DNA from: Rhodobium orientis
GTDB lineage: Bacteria > Pseudomonadota > Alphaproteobacteria > Rhizobiales > Rhodobiaceae
Reading direction: 5' to 3'
Length of the DNA: 64,000 bases
Assembly: GCF_003258835.1 (NCBI RefSeq)
Contig: NZ_NPEV01000006.1
Coordinates: 51,250-115,249 of the forward strand
The notes under the pieces are model-generated. The model ran no database searches, was not told the origin of the DNA, and worked only from the letters and a program-made list of their open reading frames with translations. Both the position numbers and the translations under genes were made by a program. Shown one piece after another: positions 18,059-27,007 of the stretch. Position 1 is the stretch's first letter; each line of letters begins with the position of its first letter.

Positions 18059-18787
18059 TCAGGATTCGCCGGTGCGCTTGCGGGCGCGGCGGGCGGCCAG
18101 CACGTTGAAAATCTCCACCAGCGCGGAAAACAGCATGGCGAAGTAGATATAGCCGCGCGGGATGTGGAAGCCGATGCCATCGGCGATCAGCGCCACGCCG
18201 ATCAGGAACAGAAAGGCGAGGGCCAGCATCTTCGTCGTCGGATGACGCGTGATGAAGCGCGCGACGGCGCCGGAGGCGAAATACATGATCGCCATGGCGA
18301 TGACGACGGCGGCGATCATGACCTCCAGGTGCTCGGCCATGCCGATCGCGGTGATAATGGAATCGACGGAAAACACCATGTCGATGACGACGATCTGGGC
18401 GATGATCGCCGCGAAGGTGGCGGTAACCTTCGACGGTCCCTCCTCCCCCGCGCCCTCGATGGCGCCGTGAATCTCGTGGGTCGCCTTGAAAATCAGAAAC
18501 AGCCCGCCGGCCATGAGAATGAGGTCGCGCCAGGAAACGGGCTGGCCGAAGGCCTCAAAGAGCGGCGCCGACAGGCCGATCAGCCAGGTCAGCGCGGCAA
18601 GCAAGGCGATGCGGAAGACGAGCGCGAGCGCCAGGCCGATCTGGCGGGCGCGCTTGGCCGCCGCGTCCGGCAACCGGCCGACGATGACGGAAATGAAGAC
18701 GACGTTGTCGATGCCGAGGACGATCTCCATGACCGTCAGCGTCATCAGGCTGGCCCAGACCTGCGGATCGCTGAGGCTGGGGATCAT
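18059..18787 (-). CDS. TerC family integral membrane protein
   Basis: A 242-residue membrane protein with seven or so hydrophobic segments. Both TerC signature regions are present: VMEIVLGIDNVVFISVIVGR (residues about 18-37) and FSVDSIITAIGM, whose Asp residues are thought to bind metal. Members are linked to metal ion export, such as manganese. The ATG at 18787 overlaps the stop of the upstream pcs gene (ATGA), indicating translational coupling. Confidence 0.9.
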   Translation of the reverse strand: MIPSLSDPQVWASLMTLTVMEIVLGIDNVVFISVIVGRLPDAAAKRARQIGLALALVFRIALLAALTWLIGLSAPLFEAFGQPVSWRDLILMAGGLFLIFKATHEIHGAIEGAGEEGPSKVTATFAAIIAQIVVIDMVFSVDSIITAIGMAEHLEVMIAAVVIAMAIMYFASGAVARFITRHPTTKMLALAFLFLIGVALIADGIGFHIPRGYIYFAMLFSALVEIFNVLAARRARKRTGES

Positions 18788-19539
18788 AGTCCGAGGGGTC
18801 TCCCGCGGCGCGGTCCGGCGCGCCCGGCGTTGATCCACTGGTGGACGAAACCGATGCAGAAGAGATAGAGGCTGGTGACGGCGAGACCGAGGACGATCCA
18901 CAGCGGCGGCGCCAGGCCGGCGGCGAGCGCCAGGCCGGCAAAGACGCCCCAGCCGACGCACATGGCGAGCGTGACAAGGCGCCAGCGCTTGACGCGGACC
19001 GGGTGGACGAAGTCAAGCGGCGCAAAGGTCAGCACCGTCAAGACGACGACCACGCCGAGGGTCACGAATTGCGGTGGGTTCAGCACCATCAGCACCAGAA
19101 CGACCATGTTCCAGACCGCCGGAAAGCCCTTGAACGAGCCGTCCTCGTTCTTCATGCGCGTGTCGGCGAAATAGAGCGCGCCGCCGGTCACCACCAGCAC
19201 TGCGCCGATGAGGTCGAAGGGCGTGGAGGCAATGCCGGAGACGACCAGGATCATCGCCGGCAGGAAAACGTAGGTGGTGTAGTCGATGACGAAGTCGAGG
19301 GCCGCGCCGGACCAGCGCGGCATGCGGTCGCCGATCGACAGCCGCCGGGCCATCGGGCCGTCGAGGCCGTCGACGATGAGCGCAACGCCGAGCCAGACGA
19401 AGGCGCTGATGAGGTCCCCCCGAACGATCGCAATGCCGGCAAGCAGCGCGAAGGCCGCGCCGGAGGCGGTGAAGAGATGGATCAGGAAGGGAAGACGCGG
19501 CACGACGGTCGCCGTTTTACGCTGGAAATGGCCGCTCAC
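18784..19539 (-). CDS. pcs: Phosphatidylcholine synthase
   Basis: This CDP-alcohol phosphatidyltransferase condenses CDP-diacylglycerol with choline to make phosphatidylcholine in the inner membrane, a pathway typical of Rhizobiales. The active-site motif is visible as DGLDGPMARR...GAALDFVID, with Asp residues that bind metal and CDP. About eight hydrophobic segments follow. The frame is open to 19728 but the upstream part is unlike any Pcs; GTG at 19539 (VSGHFQRKTATVVPRLPFL) has a GGGGG site and gives the usual 251-residue length. It overlaps terC by 4 bp. Confidence 0.88.
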   Translation of the reverse strand: MSGHFQRKTATVVPRLPFLIHLFTASGAAFALLAGIAIVRGDLISAFVWLGVALIVDGLDGPMARRLSIGDRMPRWSGAALDFVIDYTTYVFLPAMILVVSGIASTPFDLIGAVLVVTGGALYFADTRMKNEDGSFKGFPAVWNMVVLVLMVLNPPQFVTLGVVVVLTVLTFAPLDFVHPVRVKRWRLVTLAMCVGWGVFAGLALAAGLAPPLWIVLGLAVTSLYLFCIGFVHQWINAGRAGPRRGRPLGL

Positions 19540-19752
19540 TTGTGCCCCCGGGAAAGGCGGCGGAGGCCGCGCGCGGAGCGGCCCTCGATTCGCTGATTTG
19601 ATGGACCCCGATGGTCGCCGCAGGCGTTGCGACCGCCACCGGAAACGGCGGCACACGGGCGGAAAACGGCGCGGTTGCGCGGCAGAACCGATATCCCCTT
19701 CATTCTCCCAGGCACCTCGCCAACGCACGCCCCCCTGATCGCACCCGCCGTA

Positions 19753-20706
19753 CTATAAACCGATCGCACGGCGAATGGGTTCCGACATCAACAATACCGC
19801 ACAACCCCAAAGGAAAAAAACGACGCCGAGGATGCGCGGGATCCAGATGCTGATGACGATCTTCTCAAGTGCCATAGCTGCACCGAGAATGGCAATCCAG
19901 ATTACGTTCATGACGCCGACGGCGAACATCACCGCCATCAGCGCCCAGCAGCAGCCGAAACAGAACAGCCCCTGCTCGACGCCTAGCCGGAAGACGCCGG
20001 CCGTGTCGCCGCGCCATTTGGCGTGGAAATAGGGCACCGGCGCCTGGCAGCGGGTCAGGCAGGCGTATTTCGCCGGCGTGAACTGGTAGATGCCGGCGGC
20101 GATCATCGTCGTGCCGGCAAGGACGAGGCTCGCCGGCGCCATCATCGGCGTCATCGCCTGTAGCGCGGTGAGGCCCCACTGGGCGAGCGAGGCAACGACG
20201 GCAAAGGCGACCCACACCGAGAGATAGCCTGCGGCAAGGACGACGACCGGGGCCGCGCGGTTGCCGGTCCGCCGGCCGCTGTCGGCGATGTCGGCATAGG
20301 TGGCGAGCATCGGACCTGCCGTCGGCAGCATCATCGCCATCACCATCATCACCCACATCACCAGCACCAGGAAGAAATCGGCGACGTCCCAGGGGCCGGC
20401 CGAGGGCATGCCGAAATAGCCGCCGGCGGTCGGCGCGCAGATCGCTGCCAGCGCCGCCCGCGCCGTCGCATCGAGGCCGGAGAAATTGTTGAAGACGTTG
20501 AAGGCGCCCATGCCGGGCCCGAGCGCGCCCATGTCCATGTCGGGAACCATGACTCCGACCATGATCAACAGATAGACCCAGCCGAGCCCGGCCAGCACGA
20601 CGACGGTCAGGATGACGGTCATGCGCGGCCGGCGGGCGAACCAGGCAACGCCCCGGTCGGCGGCACCGAGATAGCTGAGATCGTCTTTGTCCGGGGTCTT
20701 CGTCAC
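19753..20706 (-). CDS. DUF2182 family membrane protein
   Basis: A 317-residue membrane protein with about eight transmembrane segments. The Met-rich segment WVMMVMAMMLPTAGPMLATY, the KYACLTRCQAP stretch and the following GVFRLGVEQGLFCFGCCWAL are the hallmarks of DUF2182, sometimes labelled a metal-binding membrane protein because of the conserved Met and Cys. Role unknown. It is divergent from the YeeE/YedE pair; a 242-bp region (20707-20948) lies between them. Confidence 0.85.
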   Translation of the reverse strand: MTKTPDKDDLSYLGAADRGVAWFARRPRMTVILTVVVLAGLGWVYLLIMVGVMVPDMDMGALGPGMGAFNVFNNFSGLDATARAALAAICAPTAGGYFGMPSAGPWDVADFFLVLVMWVMMVMAMMLPTAGPMLATYADIADSGRRTGNRAAPVVVLAAGYLSVWVAFAVVASLAQWGLTALQAMTPMMAPASLVLAGTTMIAAGIYQFTPAKYACLTRCQAPVPYFHAKWRGDTAGVFRLGVEQGLFCFGCCWALMAVMFAVGVMNVIWIAILGAAMALEKIVISIWIPRILGVVFFLWGCAVLLMSEPIRRAIGL

Positions 20707-20948
20707 GCTGGTCTCGCTGGCGGGCGGCGCAGTCCCTCAAAGGCGCCGCAGGCGTCTTCTGCACCAAGGTGCAGCAGGCGCGGGCGCACCAAACCAAGCC
20801 GGCGCGGCAATGGCAAGCGGATTGGCGGTCGCGACGCCCAAAGGGACGCCGCTGCGACTATACGTCAAAGCAATGCGACCTTACGTCAAAGCGATGCACA
20901 TCGGGAATTGATCGAAAGATAGCCCATTGGGGACAGAAGAGGTTGCGC

Positions 20949-21383
20949 GTGTCACTGGATGCGAACGATTTCCTGATTCTCGCGGCCATCGGCGGATTGC
21001 TGATCGGACTGGGTGCAGCCCTTGCTTGGCTGTTTTCCGGCCGCCACTACAATCCGGCAGACTGTCTGCCACCGCTTACCGCGCGAACCTTTACCGGCGT
21101 GCCGCTACTGCTCCTGGTCGGGCTGGCGCTCGGCGGCGCGTTCGGCTGCCTTGCCGGCCCGCACGGGCTTTGCGCCGCGGCCGACGGCTTGCGACAGCGG
21201 CCGGGCCTTGCGCTTGCCGGCGGCGTCCTCGGCGGCGCCGGGCTCAGGCTGCTGCACGGCTGCCTGGTCGACCATTCGGTCTGCGGCCTGGCGCGCCAGT
21301 CGGGCCGTTCCACGGCAGTTGCCGCGGTCTTCTTTTCCGTTGCGTTCTTTGCCGGCGTGATCGCCCTGGAGATGGGACAATGA
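20949..21383 (+). CDS. YeeE/YedE family half-transporter, first subunit
   Basis: A 144-residue membrane protein equal to about half of a full YeeE/YedE (thiosulfate/sulfur uptake) protein. The conserved signature is present as HGCLVDHSVCGLARQSGRST (about residues 99-118). The start is GTG at 20949, preceded by GAAGAGG; the frame extends upstream to 20769 but without membrane-protein character. Its stop overlaps the start of the second half (ATGA). Pairs like this (PmpA/PmpB-type) are thought to assemble into one transporter for sulfur species. Confidence 0.82.
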   Translation: MSLDANDFLILAAIGGLLIGLGAALAWLFSGRHYNPADCLPPLTARTFTGVPLLLLVGLALGGAFGCLAGPHGLCAAADGLRQRPGLALAGGVLGGAGLRLLHGCLVDHSVCGLARQSGRSTAVAAVFFSVAFFAGVIALEMGQ

Positions 21384-21844
21384 CGCTTCGCGACGTCGGC
21401 GAGCAGGCGGCTATGCTGCTGACCGGCGTGCTCTACGGCGCCGGCTACGTCTTTGCCGGCCTTGCCGATCCGGCCCGCGTGCGCGCCATGCTGGGCTTTT
21501 CCGGGCTCGGCACCGACGGCTGGCACGCCTGGCCGGTGTTTTCGCTGTTCGTCGCGCTGATCGTCGCCATGTGGGGCATCCGCATGGGACAACGCCTGCG
21601 CCGGCCGGTTCTGGCGCGCTCGTTTTCCCGCATTATCTATGACGAGATGGACCTGCGGGCTCTCGTCGGCGCCGTACTCCTCGGTGCCGGTTGGGGGATT
21701 GCGGGTTTCGTCCCGTCGACGGCGCTTGCCGCGCTGACGTCCGTGCCGATCGATGCCGGGCTGTTTCTTTTCGGTGCGATCATCGGCATTGTCGGCGTCG
21801 ATCTGGTCGCCCGGCGGGGCAACGAGCCGCAGAAGCGCCTGTGA
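21380..21844 (+). CDS. YeeE/YedE family half-transporter, second subunit (DUF6691-like)
   Basis: A 154-residue membrane protein that completes the pair with the preceding gene. It shows the typical LTGVLYGAGYVFAGLADPAR start, the LGFSGLG segment, and the AVLLGAGWGIAGFVPS motif of the second half-subunit. ATG 21380 overlaps the first subunit's stop by 4 bp, so the two are made together. Substrate is likely a sulfur compound such as thiosulfate by family resemblance, not shown by the sequence. Confidence 0.82.
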   Translation: MTLRDVGEQAAMLLTGVLYGAGYVFAGLADPARVRAMLGFSGLGTDGWHAWPVFSLFVALIVAMWGIRMGQRLRRPVLARSFSRIIYDEMDLRALVGAVLLGAGWGIAGFVPSTALAALTSVPIDAGLFLFGAIIGIVGVDLVARRGNEPQKRL

Positions 21845-21890
21845 CGGCAGGGGCGGCCATCGCCGCCCGCCGAAACCAACGAGTACGACA

Positions 21891-23177
21891 ATGACGAGAA
21901 AACCGATCCGCAAGGAAACGCCCGACGATTCGAACGCCGCTCCGGCTGCGGGGCCGGCGACGAAGATGCTGAAGGCCGATGTGACGATCATTGGCGGCGG
22001 TCCGGCCGGTCTCGTCGCGGCCAACGTCTTTGCCCGCTCCGGCTTCCATACGGTGCTGATCGCGCTGAAGACCGTTCCGGGCGACCGGCGCACGACCGCG
22101 CTGCTTGCCGCCTCCGTTGAGATGCTGCGGGTCTCGGGACTGTGGCCGGCGATCGCGCCGCACACCGCGCCGCTCGCCACCATGCGCATCGTCGACGACA
22201 CGGGAAGGCTCTTCCGGGCGCCGGAAATCGCCTTCGAGGCCAACGAGATCGGCCTCGATGCCTTCGGCTACAATGTGGAGAACACGCCGCTGGTCACCTG
22301 CCTCGGCGCATCGGCGGAGAGCCGGCCAACCCTCACCTGGCTCGACGCGACGGCCGAGGACATCGCCATCGGCGAGGACGCGGCGCGGATCACCGCCTCG
22401 GACGGCACGGTGGTGGAGACGGCGCTGATTGCCGGCTCCGACGGGCGCAACTCGCCGAGCCGCGAGGCGGCGGGGATTTCCGTGCGCCGCTGGAAATACC
22501 GACAGGCGGCGTTCGTCGCCAATTTCGGCCACGACGCGCCGCACCACAACGCCTCGACCGAATTCCACACGCCGTCCGGTCCCTTCACGCTGGTGCCGCT
22601 GCCCGGCGACCGCTCCAGCCTCGTCTGCGTGGCGCGCCCCGATGCCGCGGAAGAGCTGGCGGCGATGGCGCCGGACGCACTGTCTGCGGAGGTCGAGCGG
22701 CGCGCCCATTCCATCCTCGGGCGCATGGACCTTGAAGGCGTCGGCCAGGTGTTCCCGCTGTCGAGCTTCGTTGCGAAGAAATTCGGCGCCAACCGGGTCG
22801 CCCTCATCGGCGAGGCCGGCCACGGCTTTCCGCCGATCGGCGCCCAGGGGCTGAACCTGTCGCTGCGCGATATCGCCTCGCTCGTGGAGATCGCCGAGGA
22901 CGTGCGCCGCGTCGGCGGCGACATCGGCGGGCCAAAGGCGCTGTCCCGATACGACCGGGCGCGCCAGCCGGACGTCTGGTCGCGCACGCTCGGCGTCGAC
23001 GCCCTCAACCGGGCGCTGCTCAGCGATTTCCTGCCGGTGCAGGCGCTGCGCGGCGCCGGGCTCTACCTTGCCAACCGGGTCGGGCCGCTCCGGCGCATCA
23101 TGATGCGCGAGGGCATCACGCCGCGCTTCCGGCTGCCGAAGCTGATGCGCGGGCACAAACCAGACCCGGCCGCCTGA
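21891..23177 (+). CDS. UbiH/UbiF-family FAD-dependent hydroxylase
   Basis: A class A flavoprotein monooxygenase of 428 residues, probably a ubiquinone-biosynthesis ring hydroxylase. Motifs: the dinucleotide fold VTIIGGGPAGLVAANVFARS near residues 30-48, a GDRRTTALL segment, and the FAD-ribityl motif IGEAGHGFPPIGAQGLNLSL near residue 305. The first 25 residues are low-complexity; an internal ATG at 21966 (MLKADVTIIGGG) is an alternative start. It follows the YeeE/YedE pair by 46 bp and may be co-transcribed with it. Which ring position it hydroxylates cannot be told. Confidence 0.88.
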   Translation: MTRKPIRKETPDDSNAAPAAGPATKMLKADVTIIGGGPAGLVAANVFARSGFHTVLIALKTVPGDRRTTALLAASVEMLRVSGLWPAIAPHTAPLATMRIVDDTGRLFRAPEIAFEANEIGLDAFGYNVENTPLVTCLGASAESRPTLTWLDATAEDIAIGEDAARITASDGTVVETALIAGSDGRNSPSREAAGISVRRWKYRQAAFVANFGHDAPHHNASTEFHTPSGPFTLVPLPGDRSSLVCVARPDAAEELAAMAPDALSAEVERRAHSILGRMDLEGVGQVFPLSSFVAKKFGANRVALIGEAGHGFPPIGAQGLNLSLRDIASLVEIAEDVRRVGGDIGGPKALSRYDRARQPDVWSRTLGVDALNRALLSDFLPVQALRGAGLYLANRVGPLRRIMMREGITPRFRLPKLMRGHKPDPAA

Positions 23178-23188
23178 CCGCGCCTGGG

Positions 23189-24154
23189 TTACAGCCCGAA
23201 ATCGATCACCGGAAGCATGTCGCCGCGGACGAGGAAGATCACCAGGGTCACGGTCGCCACCGAGACCACCGTGCCGACGAGGATCGCGCTGGAGGCCCGC
23301 TCCATATAGACCCGGTATTGGCGGGCGATGACGAAGACATTGGCGGCCGGCGGCAGGCAGGCCATGAGCACGGCCGTCGCCACCCAGACCGGATCGATGC
23401 CGCCGACCCAGTTGAGCAACAGGAACACGATCGCCGGGTGGATCACCAGCTTGGTGAACAGCAGGAACGGCAGTTCCAGCGGCACCCTGCCGAGCGGCCG
23501 CAGCGCCACAGTGACGCCGAGCGCAAACAACGCGCACGGTGCGGCGGCATTGCTCAGGTATGTGAGCAGCGTGTCGATCGCCTGGGGCGGGCGGAACTCG
23601 ACGGCCGCGGCCAGCACCCCGACGATGGTGGCGATGATGAAGGGATGGGTGAAGATCCGCTTCAGGACGAGCGTCACCGTCGCCCCCAACGAATGTTTTT
23701 CGGTGCCGGCAATGGCCATCATCATCGGCGCCAGCACGAACAGGAGCGTGTTGTCGAAGCAGAAGATCAGCGCGGTCGGCACGGTGGCGGCCGGGCCGAG
23801 GGCGGCGAGCGTCAGGCCCGGGCCCATATAGCCGATGTTGGAATAGGAGCCGGCAAGGCCCTGGATCGTCGCCTCGGCGATGTTGCCGCGGGTGAAGACG
23901 ACACCGATGCAAAAGGCGAGCGCAAAGGCGCAGTAGGTCGCGAATGTGGTGGTCGCCACATAGCTGAAATTGGCCAGTTCCTCGATCGGCGTCTGCGACA
24001 GGAGCCGGAAGAACAGCGCCGGCAGGGCAAGGTAGATGACGAAGAAATTGAGCCAGGCCAGCCCCTCGTCGGGCAGGTGCATCAGCTTTCCCGAGCCGTA
24101 GCCGAGGAAGATCAGGCCGAAAAAAGGCAGCGCGAGGGAGATGACGTCCTGCAT
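23189..24154 (-). CDS. AEC family transporter (auxin efflux carrier type)
   Basis: A 321-residue inner-membrane protein with ten hydrophobic segments in two inverted halves, the fold of AEC carriers that export organic acids such as malonate or malate in bacteria. The SYSNIGYMGPGLTLAALGP segment (about residues 105-123) and the NAAAPCALFALG stretch in the second half are characteristic. It is convergent with the hydroxylase gene, 11 bp away. Confidence 0.88.
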   Translation of the reverse strand: MQDVISLALPFFGLIFLGYGSGKLMHLPDEGLAWLNFFVIYLALPALFFRLLSQTPIEELANFSYVATTTFATYCAFALAFCIGVVFTRGNIAEATIQGLAGSYSNIGYMGPGLTLAALGPAATVPTALIFCFDNTLLFVLAPMMMAIAGTEKHSLGATVTLVLKRIFTHPFIIATIVGVLAAAVEFRPPQAIDTLLTYLSNAAAPCALFALGVTVALRPLGRVPLELPFLLFTKLVIHPAIVFLLLNWVGGIDPVWVATAVLMACLPPAANVFVIARQYRVYMERASSAILVGTVVSVATVTLVIFLVRGDMLPVIDFGL

Positions 24155-24414
24155 GGGGAAAGCTCAGACTCCGTTTCGCACCCTTGCAGATCCGTCTGGT
24201 GCCGGCGACGACAGCTTGATTTGTGACCTACCGGCTCACCCGCTGCGGGTCAATGAAGCGGACGCGGTAACCTTTGCTGCAGTGCAACCGGATACCGCCT
24301 CCCCGCGCCCAAAGGCCGGTTGCCCATTACGTCGAAGTGTGCAACGCAATATGGCAATGGCCGCCGCCTCGCGCGGCACCGAAAACGGAAGAAAACGGGC
24401 AGGAAATCACAGCA

Positions 24415-25461
24415 ATGAAGACACCCAAGGCGTTTTTCAAACCGCTCGCCATCGGCGCTCCGCAGCCCCTGATGGAGCCGCCGGTGCGGCTTGAGCGGAT
24501 GATCCATTTCGTACCGCCGCATGTGGAAAAGATGCGCGCCAAGGTGCCGGACATCGCCAGGAAGGTCGACGTCGTCCTCGGCAACCTTGAGGACGCCATC
24601 CCAGCCGACAAGAAGATCGAGGCGCGCCAGGGCTTCATCGAGATGGCGCGCGACACCGATTTCGGCGAGACGGGCCTTTGGACGCGGATCAACTGCCTCA
24701 ACAGCCCCTGGGTGCTCGACGACCTCCTGGAGATCGTCGCCGGGGTCGGCGACAAGCTCGACGTCGTCATGCTGCCGAAGGTCGAAGGGCCCTGGGACAT
24801 CCACTATCTCGACCAGTTGCTGGCCCAGCTCGAGGCGCGCAACGGGGTGACGAAGCCGATCCTCATCCACGCCATCCTGGAGACCGCCGAGGGCGTCAAG
24901 AACGTGGACGCGATCGCAACGGCGAGCCCGCGCATGCACGGCATGAGCCTCGGCCCGGCCGACCTTGCCGCCTCGCGCGGCATGAAGACGACGCGGGTCG
25001 GCGGCGGCCATCCGGACTATGTGGTGCTGGCCGATGCCGGCGCGGACGCCGATGCCCCTCGCCCCGCCTACCAGCAGGACCTCTGGCACTACACCGTCGC
25101 CAGGATGGTCGATGCCTGCGAATCCGCCGGCATCAAGGCGTTCTATGGCCCGTTCGGCGACTTCTCCGACGCCGCCGCCTGCGAGGCGCAGTTCCGCAAC
25201 GCCTTCCTGATGGGCTGCCACGGCGCCTGGTCGCTGCATCCGAACCAGATCGACATCGCCAAGAAGGTGTTCTCGCCGGATGTGGGCGAGGTCGCTTTCG
25301 CCAAAAAGATCCTCGATGCCATGCCCGACGGCACCGGCGCGGTGATGATCGACGGCAAGATGCAGGACGACGCGACCTGGAAACAGGCCAAGGTCATCGT
25401 CGACCTGGCCAGGTTGATCGCGGTCAAAGACCCGGACCTTGCAAAGGCCTATAATTTATGA
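24415..25461 (+). CDS. CoA ester lyase of the HpcH/HpaI/citrate lyase family (malyl-CoA lyase-like)
   Basis: A 348-residue TIM-barrel enzyme that likely cleaves or forms (methyl)malyl-CoA using Mg2+. Motifs: [15 protein letters not shown] with the metal-binding acidic residue, [12 protein letters not shown] with the CoA/phosphate-contacting Arg, [11 protein letters not shown], and the [16 protein letters not shown] segment near the end, all typical of L-malyl-CoA/beta-methylmalyl-CoA lyases. Such enzymes serve glyoxylate assimilation, the ethylmalonyl-CoA pathway or the serine cycle. The start ATG 24415 is preceded by AGGAAA. No pathway neighbours are present here. Confidence 0.85.
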   Translation: MKTPKAFFKPLAIGAPQPLMEPPVRLERMIHFVPPHVEKMRAKVPDIARKVDVVLGNLEDAIPADKKIEARQGFIEMARDTDFGETGLWTRINCLNSPWVLDDLLEIVAGVGDKLDVVMLPKVEGPWDIHYLDQLLAQLEARNGVTKPILIHAILETAEGVKNVDAIATASPRMHGMSLGPADLAASRGMKTTRVGGGHPDYVVLADAGADADAPRPAYQQDLWHYTVARMVDACESAGIKAFYGPFGDFSDAAACEAQFRNAFLMGCHGAWSLHPNQIDIAKKVFSPDVGEVAFAKKILDAMPDGTGAVMIDGKMQDDATWKQAKVIVDLARLIAVKDPDLAKAYNL

Positions 25462-25470
25462 TGGTTCAAA

Positions 25471-25495
25471 GGAGGCGGTCTCTCCCACCGCCTCC
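25471..25495 (+). terminator. Hairpin after the malyl-CoA lyase-like gene
   Basis: GGAGGCGG / CCGCCTCC forms a perfect 8-bp stem with a 9-nt loop 10 bp after the stop. There is no T-run, so it may be a weak or Rho-assisted terminator. Confidence 0.45.
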
Positions 25496-25575
25496 GGCCG
25501 GCGGCTCGACAGCCATTTAACGTCCGTTTAAACTGGGCCGTCGTATACTAATGTCGTCAAATGCTTAGTGGACCA

Positions 25576-25899
25576 ATGCGCAACGCGAAGTTCAACATCG
25601 GCCAGGTCGTACGGCACCGGCACTATCCGTTCCGGGGCGTGATCTTCGACGTCGATCCGACCTTCAGCAACACCGACGAATGGTGGGAAGCCATTCCGGA
25701 GGACGTGCGGCCGGAAAAGGACCAGCCGTTCTATCACCTCCTGGCCGAAAACGCCGAGACGGAATACATCGCCTATGTGTCGGAGCAGAACCTCGTTCCG
25801 GACACCTCCGGCGAGCCGATCCGCCATCCGCAGCTCAACGAGATCTTCGAGCCCGACGAGCACGGCCAGTACCGCACGCGGGAATCCATCCTGAACTGA
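25576..25899 (+). CDS. hspQ: HspQ / YccV-like heat-shock, hemimethylated-DNA-binding domain protein
   Basis: A 107-residue cytoplasmic protein. The core FNIGQVVRHRHYPFRGVIFD, the DQPFYHLLAENAETEYIAYV stretch and LVPDTSGEPIRHP are the conserved HspQ pattern. In E. coli, HspQ (YccV) acts as a heat-inducible specificity factor for Lon and binds hemimethylated DNA. ATG 25576 (MRNAKFNIGQ) matches family starts and has AGTGGA upstream; an earlier ATG at 25561 is possible. It is a single-gene unit followed by a strong bidirectional terminator. Confidence 0.9.
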   Translation: MRNAKFNIGQVVRHRHYPFRGVIFDVDPTFSNTDEWWEAIPEDVRPEKDQPFYHLLAENAETEYIAYVSEQNLVPDTSGEPIRHPQLNEIFEPDEHGQYRTRESILN

Positions 25900-25948
25900 C
25901 GCGGGCGACGGCGTCGCGGCCCCCGCCCATTCCGGTCCTCAAATGCAA

Positions 25949-25980
25949 AAACGGCGCGTATCCCCCGATACGCGCCGTTT
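25949..25980. terminator. Bidirectional terminator between hspQ and the IalB gene
   Basis: A 14-bp perfect stem with a CCCC loop (AAACGGCGCGTATC / GATACGCGCCGTTT) has A-runs on its left and T on its right, so it can end both the rightward hspQ transcript and the leftward ialB transcript. Confidence 0.88.
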
Positions 25981-26008
25981 GCATTCGTAGCAACGAAGGG
26001 GAGCGGCC

Positions 26009-26698
26009 TTACTCGGCCTTCTCCTTGGCTTCCTTCTGGGCCTCGATCAGCTTTTCGCGGGCAGCGGCGGCCTTTTCGAAGAGCTTTTCCTGAAGCGTCT
26101 TCTGGGCCTGCTGATACTGCTGCGGGTTCAGGCCCTCGCTGTCGTAGCTGGCGGTGAAGCCGTTCAGGGACAGGCGGAAATTGATCTGCTTGTTCTGCCG
26201 GTTGAGCGCGGTGATGATGAGGTCGGCGCCCTTCTTCATGGCGGCGACGAAGGCCTCGTCGATCGGCACCCGGCCGTAGCAGCCGGAGTTCAGGCAGACA
26301 TCGATCTTGCCGCGGGTCGGCTTGTTCTTGTCGACCTGAATGTTGACGCCCGGCTGGATCAGAAGACCGAGCGGGATCGAATAGGCCAGCACCTTGCGCT
26401 TTTCGCCGACCACTTCCTGGACCATGATCGAGCCGAGCACCTGACCGGTCTCGGTGGTGACCTCACGGTTGACGAAGCAGTGCTTCTTGTTGGTCTTGGG
26501 ATCGACGTTGCAGATCTTCAGCCATTCGGAGAGCAACTCCGGCGCCTCGGTGGCGCCGGCGTCCTGCGCCCGCGCCGGACCGCCGACGGCAATCGAGGCC
26601 GCCAGCATTGCGGTCGCGGCAAACGCCAGGGCAAGCGTGCGGCCGCGCACCCGACGAGCGACACCGGTCGTGTGGGAAAATGACTTGTTATCCGTCAT
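26009..26698 (-). CDS. Invasion-associated locus B (IalB) family protein
   Basis: A 229-residue exported protein. The start at 26698 has an AAGGAAA site; the hydrophobic signal region (TLALAFAATAMLAASIAVGG) is followed by a likely cleavage at ARA|QD. The core contains the conserved ICNVDPKTNKKHCFVNREV segment, two Cys pairs (KICN/KHC and VCLNSGCYG) and the LLIQPGVNIQVDKNK block typical of IalB. The C-terminus is a long charged helix rich in Gln, Glu and Lys. In Bartonella, IalB aids entry into host cells; in environmental alphaproteobacteria the role is unknown. Confidence 0.88.
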   Translation of the reverse strand: MTDNKSFSHTTGVARRVRGRTLALAFAATAMLAASIAVGGPARAQDAGATEAPELLSEWLKICNVDPKTNKKHCFVNREVTTETGQVLGSIMVQEVVGEKRKVLAYSIPLGLLIQPGVNIQVDKNKPTRGKIDVCLNSGCYGRVPIDEAFVAAMKKGADLIITALNRQNKQINFRLSLNGFTASYDSEGLNPQQYQQAQKTLQEKLFEKAAAAREKLIEAQKEAKEKAE

Positions 26699-27007
26699 GC
26701 GGGTTTCCTTGCGATGTCCTGTTGATTGGTGCGACGTGCACCTTCCCGGCAGCACGGTCGCAACGATGAATCATTCATTGCCGCATGTCCTGTGGGTGAA
26801 ATGCGGCGAATTATTGGCCCGGTCGTTGTCGGCGCCATCATTAGCGCGGTCGCGACCGGATTTCCAGTCATGCCGGCGCCGGCAGGCCGGTTTTTGGCGG
26901 CAGGCGGCCGGCGACCCGGCCGCGCGCGACGGCAACGCAACCGCGCCGTGCTTGCATGGGTCACAACGTGGTCAAACTCATCTAAAATTCAAGACAAGAG
27001 AATCAGC
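26699..27007. promoter_or_regulatory. Divergent control region between IalB and YejA-like genes
   Basis: This 309-bp region separates divergent genes and must hold both promoters. It contains a 13-bp perfect palindrome, ATGAAT-C-ATTCAT at 26766-26778, close to the ialB side. No convincing -35/-10 pair was found, and no ORF with coding character other than the flanking genes. Confidence 0.45.
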
